Part shown: positions 60,557-64,000 of the stretch, in pieces
How positions within the stretch are numbered: position 1 is the stretch's first letter
Layout: each line of letters starts with the position of its first letter
Assembly: GCF_030867145.1 (NCBI RefSeq)
Contig: NC_134415.1
Coordinates: 67,237,300 to 67,301,299, forward strand
DNA length: 64,000 nucleotides
Source of the DNA: Opisthocomus hoazin
Taxonomy: Eukaryota > Chordata > Aves > Opisthocomiformes > Opisthocomidae
Reading direction: 5' to 3'
Translations under genes and position numbers: made by a program
The notes under the pieces: model-generated
What the model was told of the DNA's origin: nothing
Seen by the model: the letters and a program-made list of their open reading frames with translations, nothing else
Database searches by the model: none

Positions 60557-63520
60557 TTCTTTTGAAAACCCGTCCCTTTTGGGAGACTATGAGTGATAAT
60601 CTACTTTTGTATGTCCAGACAGAAATTAGAAATACGCTGCATATTTATCAGATTATACACTCCATTTGTACACCAGATATATGTGATTTTGTTTGCTTTT
60701 AGACAGCTTATTACCTTGCAATTAGCTAATGTCTTTTGCACTTTTTTTTTTTTTTTTTTTTTTTTTACTGCAAATAATAAGGAATGGCAATGACAATGGG
60801 ATTTTGGGAAAGACTACCTTTCAAAAAACATACGGGATTCCTTTACGGGGAAGCATGTTTTTCCAGGCAGACACAACTGTGGCATTACCAACAGAAATGC
60901 TTCAAACGAACCTGTGCTTGTGATCCTGTCATTATATCCGAGGCCCAAACCAGCTTCCCCACAGAAGAAACCACAGATTTTCTGTCTTTTAATCTCCGAG
61001 GTGAGCTGGGAATTTTGACCTCGGAGGCACTTGAGGCTATCTAGTGTATCTTCTGCTTGTACACCTTGCAGCTTCGGGGCACGACCATCACCGTGGCCTC
61101 GCTGCTCCAGTCAGCGGCCGGGACAGCAAGGCATCGTGGAGGGGTCTGCAAAGTGGCTTTCTTGCTACGCTGATGGCAGATTTCCAGCCCAGCGAGAGGA
61201 TAAGATAAGCCTAAAATGTGTTTTCTGTAAGAGATGGAAAAATGCTTGCTCCTAAAGACCTTACGGACTGTGAAAACTGCTGCTAAGCAGTACGGCATGA
61301 GCACCAAACCCCGGAGCATGGAGCACAGCTCTGCAAATAAAGGATTCTTCTAGTCTCTAGCTGAACTGAAAAATGGTCGTGAGGTAGTTGGGTGGAACTG
61401 GGTTTCCTTCCAAAAATAAAAGAATAATAGTATTAAATTCAGATGGGACTAAACTATTTTTAGAGAGTTCTTATCTTAAAACACATAGGTCCGTAAGCAG
61501 GTTTTCTACGAACTTGCTTCCTGTGACTGAAGCAGCGTTTGAAGCTCCATCTACCACTGGCGCTCTCCACTGTGTGCTCTAGTGTCTGATAAGGGCTGAG
61601 TTCATGCTGAAACCTTTCCTCTAGTTGTAGAATTCAAAGATTTTTTTCTTTTCTCTAGTCAGCTGCCTGTTTTCACACACACACAAAAGGAATCATAGCA
61701 ATTTAGTTATCTTTGAGACCTCTGTCAAATGCAGTTGAAATCAGGCAATGAGTTCAAACATTACTAGGAGGGAATGTATACAGACACTCACGCAGCTGCA
61801 TCTACATCCATGTAGATACAGAAAGATAAATCAAGTCAGCTTTGTTTCCGCACAGAGAAGGGGTATATTTCGGTAAATATTAAAATGCGGTGTCACTTCA
61901 TACTGAAAAACAGGAAAGCAAACAAAATATTTTCTTTAAAATCATTGACATCAATATTTAAACCAGGTCCCTGTTTTCCCTTGCATATTTGTGAGTTCCT
62001 TTCAAAATCGTCATTTGCTTTAGTCAGACTAAACATACATTTTCTGTTTGCAAATATTTTTCTGTAAAATTGCACTCAGCAGCAGGGAAGAACGATTTCA
62101 CTCATTGTTCTCCTGAGATGCACGGTAGGACTCTTAATACATGAAAGAAACTTGGGCTGTTGAAGCCAACGGCCGGTACTGTCGGGGCTGTGCCCGTACA
62201 CAAGTAAGTCAGCGGACGGAGGATTCCCAGCCAAATAAATGCCTCCAGAAAATACGTTTGTGGTCTGCAAGACGTGATACAGCCACCAATGTTTCACAGT
62301 CAGAGTAAAGCCGTTATTTACCTTTCTGTGCGCTGGTTGCTTTTGTTTATTGCACGTCGCTTTTTCTTTTTGCCTTTTTGCTTGCTGCTGAACTGTTGCT
62401 CAGAGGCAAGGACTGAGGAAGGTGGAGGATGCTTGAGGAATATTTTAGTCCCCAAGAAGGCTGCAATCTAGACTGCCACATAAAGGGAACAGCAGCAGGA
62501 GAAATAACGGTGTCTACAGCCTTCTGTTACCGTTCCACCTACATTGCAGCTTTTGGCCCACGGTTACGGCTGTGATCCTCACAATTTCATGGAGGACTAC
62601 TGCATTTCTCCCTTGTCTTTCTCCACGCTGCGTTGCAGGCAGCAAATGAAGAGTGAACATGGCTTGCTCGAAAGGGTGGGGAGGATGCTGAGCGCGGTTA
62701 GGAAGCATTGCAAAGCAGGGTGGCAAGAAGCGTATGTGAGAAAATTCAGAATTTAACTCTGAATTCCATGCACATCCCAGATGCCTATCAATTTCTGCGC
62801 TCTCGAAGGAAAACAGCACCTTGCTGTGAGTCTTGAGCAGGCATTGGTTAGTATGGATTCAAGTCAAGACTTTGAGCGGTTAAATCCCGCGGTTAATTTC
62901 CGTTCAGTGGGCAAATTCAACAGCAAACGCGGCGTTTGTGCATTTGCTGCATCAGTCACTTGCGCTCAGCTTAAGGTCGGAGGGCTCCGTTCTGTCTGCC
63001 TTTAGGAGAGCAGCGATTCCCACCGAAACTCCCGATGTCTGCGGCGAAGAGATCGGCCCTTCCAGCGGCGCCTGCCGGGGCTGCCCACCTGGCTGTTCCA
63101 AGGCGGTGTGTTCGTAGCTGCGCGTCTCGGCCGGCGCGGCCCCGCTCGCGACAGCGAAGCTGCGTGTAGCCGTGGCGGGCGAGGAGGCCTGCTCTTAATT
63201 GCGCGGGACGGAGACCAAGCTGTGAAACAGCGAAATCAAACCCTCGGCCCACAGCGCGGTGTTGAAGCTAGCCCACGCGTGACCGCGACGGGCTGCGGGG
63301 CGCGCCACCTCACCCCTCGTCTCGGGGGGAAGGGGGGCGTCAGGAGAAGCGCGGTGCTGGCTGCGGGGGAACTCGCTCCGCGCCTCTGCCCCCGGCCGGG
63401 ACGCGGGGCTTGGCGTGGGGGGCGGCCCCGCACCCCCCGCCGCCCCCGCGCAGGGCGCTGCCCCTCTCCCGCACCCAGGTACGGGACGGGACGGGACGGC
63501 ACCGACAGAGCGAGTGAAGC

Positions 63521-63533
63521 GGAAACTGAAAGC
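63521..63533 (+). promoter_or_regulatory. Interferon-stimulated response element
   Basis: GGAAACTGAAAGC matches the ISRE consensus GRAAASTGAAASY at all 13 positions. It ends 20 bases before a TATA box. Confidence 0.65.
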
Positions 63534-63553
63534 CCCTCCGCTAATAATAACAG

Positions 63554-63561
63554 TATAAATA
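63554..63561 (+). promoter_or_regulatory. TATA box
   Basis: TATAAATA lies in an otherwise GC-rich island. Transcription would start at about 63.585 kb, heading right. Confidence 0.55.
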
Positions 63562-64000
63562 ACCGAAGACGTCTTGTAAACAGTGCGGTCACAACCCCGG
63601 GACGTGAAACAGCGCGGCAGGGTCTGGCGCGCCCGCTGCCCGGCCAGAGGGGAGGTGCTGAACACAGGCGGTACCGGGGACCGGGGACCCTCCGCCCGAC
63701 CGCTCTCCGCCAGGAGCGGTGCCCCCCCCCCCCCCGCCCGCCCAGGGGTGTGCTCCGGGCCCGTGTCTGCGGGCGGCCGCCCTGCCGCGGCCCGGGGCCC
63801 AGAGGCCAGTTCCCCGCGGGGCGCCTGGGCTTCCCCCGCCGAGCCCCGGGGGTCGGAAACGAAGGCTACACCGCTGCGTGGTCAGTGGAAAGGAAGGTTT
63901 ATTCACAGAAACAGAGCAAAAACCTGCTTGGAGAAAATATATCTATATATCTTTAGGGCGAGTTACCTCATAGAGATGACTGTCAAAGTCAGTTTTTCTA

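Larger units (their letters stand above)
54981..63050. other. Gene-poor region right of the provirus
   Basis: About 8 kb without a recognisable exon. It contains a T20 run at 55824-55843, an AT-rich tract at about 57421-57640, a TATAAAAG at 58990-58997 ahead of a GC-rich patch (59.1-59.4 kb), paired palindromes at 60515-60556 and a T25 run at 60742-60766. TCF21 exons were looked for on the - strand because of human synteny and were not found. Confidence 0.6.
63050..63900. promoter_or_regulatory. CpG island at right edge
   Basis: High GC with frequent CpG, tandem GGGAC copies near 63482-63497 and a C14 run at 63722-63735. It contains an ISRE and a TATA box in + orientation. No known exon is recognised, and the long open frames on both strands are attributed to composition. 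The island lies between TBPL1 and the expected position of TCF21, so it may be the promoter of a non-coding RNA or an unseen gene to the right. Confidence 0.65.

Noticed and set aside
63108-63956. 282-codon open frame on the + strand in the right-edge CpG island
   Set aside because: Low-complexity Arg/Pro/Gly-rich product without domains; opposite-strand frames are equally long.
54981-64000. TCF21 bHLH exon expected by synteny
   Set aside because: No - strand frame shows the bHLH signature; the gene probably lies beyond the window.

Overview
The window looks like a bird chromosome segment. Three CR1 LINE 3' ends carry the typical avian terminal consensus, intergenic repeat load is low, and there is one class I (gammaretrovirus-like) endogenous retrovirus. 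Two vertebrate genes are recognised from their proteins: SLC2A12 (GLUT12, hexose transporter) on the + strand and TBPL1 (TBP-like factor TLF/TRF2) on the - strand, tail to tail. This matches the SLC2A12-TBPL1 neighbourhood of human 6q23; by that synteny TCF21 should lie to the right of the window, and I found no TCF21 exon inside it.

Layout. 1-4457 is the 3' part of SLC2A12 intron 1. SLC2A12 coding exons 2-5 lie at 4458-5780, 24448-24570, 26684-26816 and 29185-29281; exon 1 is off the left edge. 29282 to about 35830 is SLC2A12 3' UTR plus intergenic DNA with an old CR1. TBPL1 runs leftwards: six coding exons between 41990 and 36296 (183 aa), a probable non-coding first exon ending at 47771, and a TATA-less CpG-island promoter at about 47.75-49.03 kb. 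A 5.5-kb defective provirus (49484-54976) with a CTCC target duplication sits about 0.45 kb beyond that island, facing away from TBPL1. 54.98-64.0 kb is gene-poor DNA ending in a second CpG island at 63.05-63.9 kb, which holds a full ISRE 20 bp upstream of a TATA box.

The genes do not form a functional system. The points worth a second look are: both host genes end early relative to mammals (the TBPL1 stop is a visible one-base change with the old C-terminal codons still present downstream); a near-perfect 35-bp hairpin in SLC2A12 intron 2; the provirus, whose nearly identical LTRs contrast with a gutted interior whose catalytic-site changes fit G-to-A editing; and the ISRE/TATA promoter candidate at the right edge. 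I saw no tRNA, rRNA or CRISPR, and no convincing new multi-gene system.
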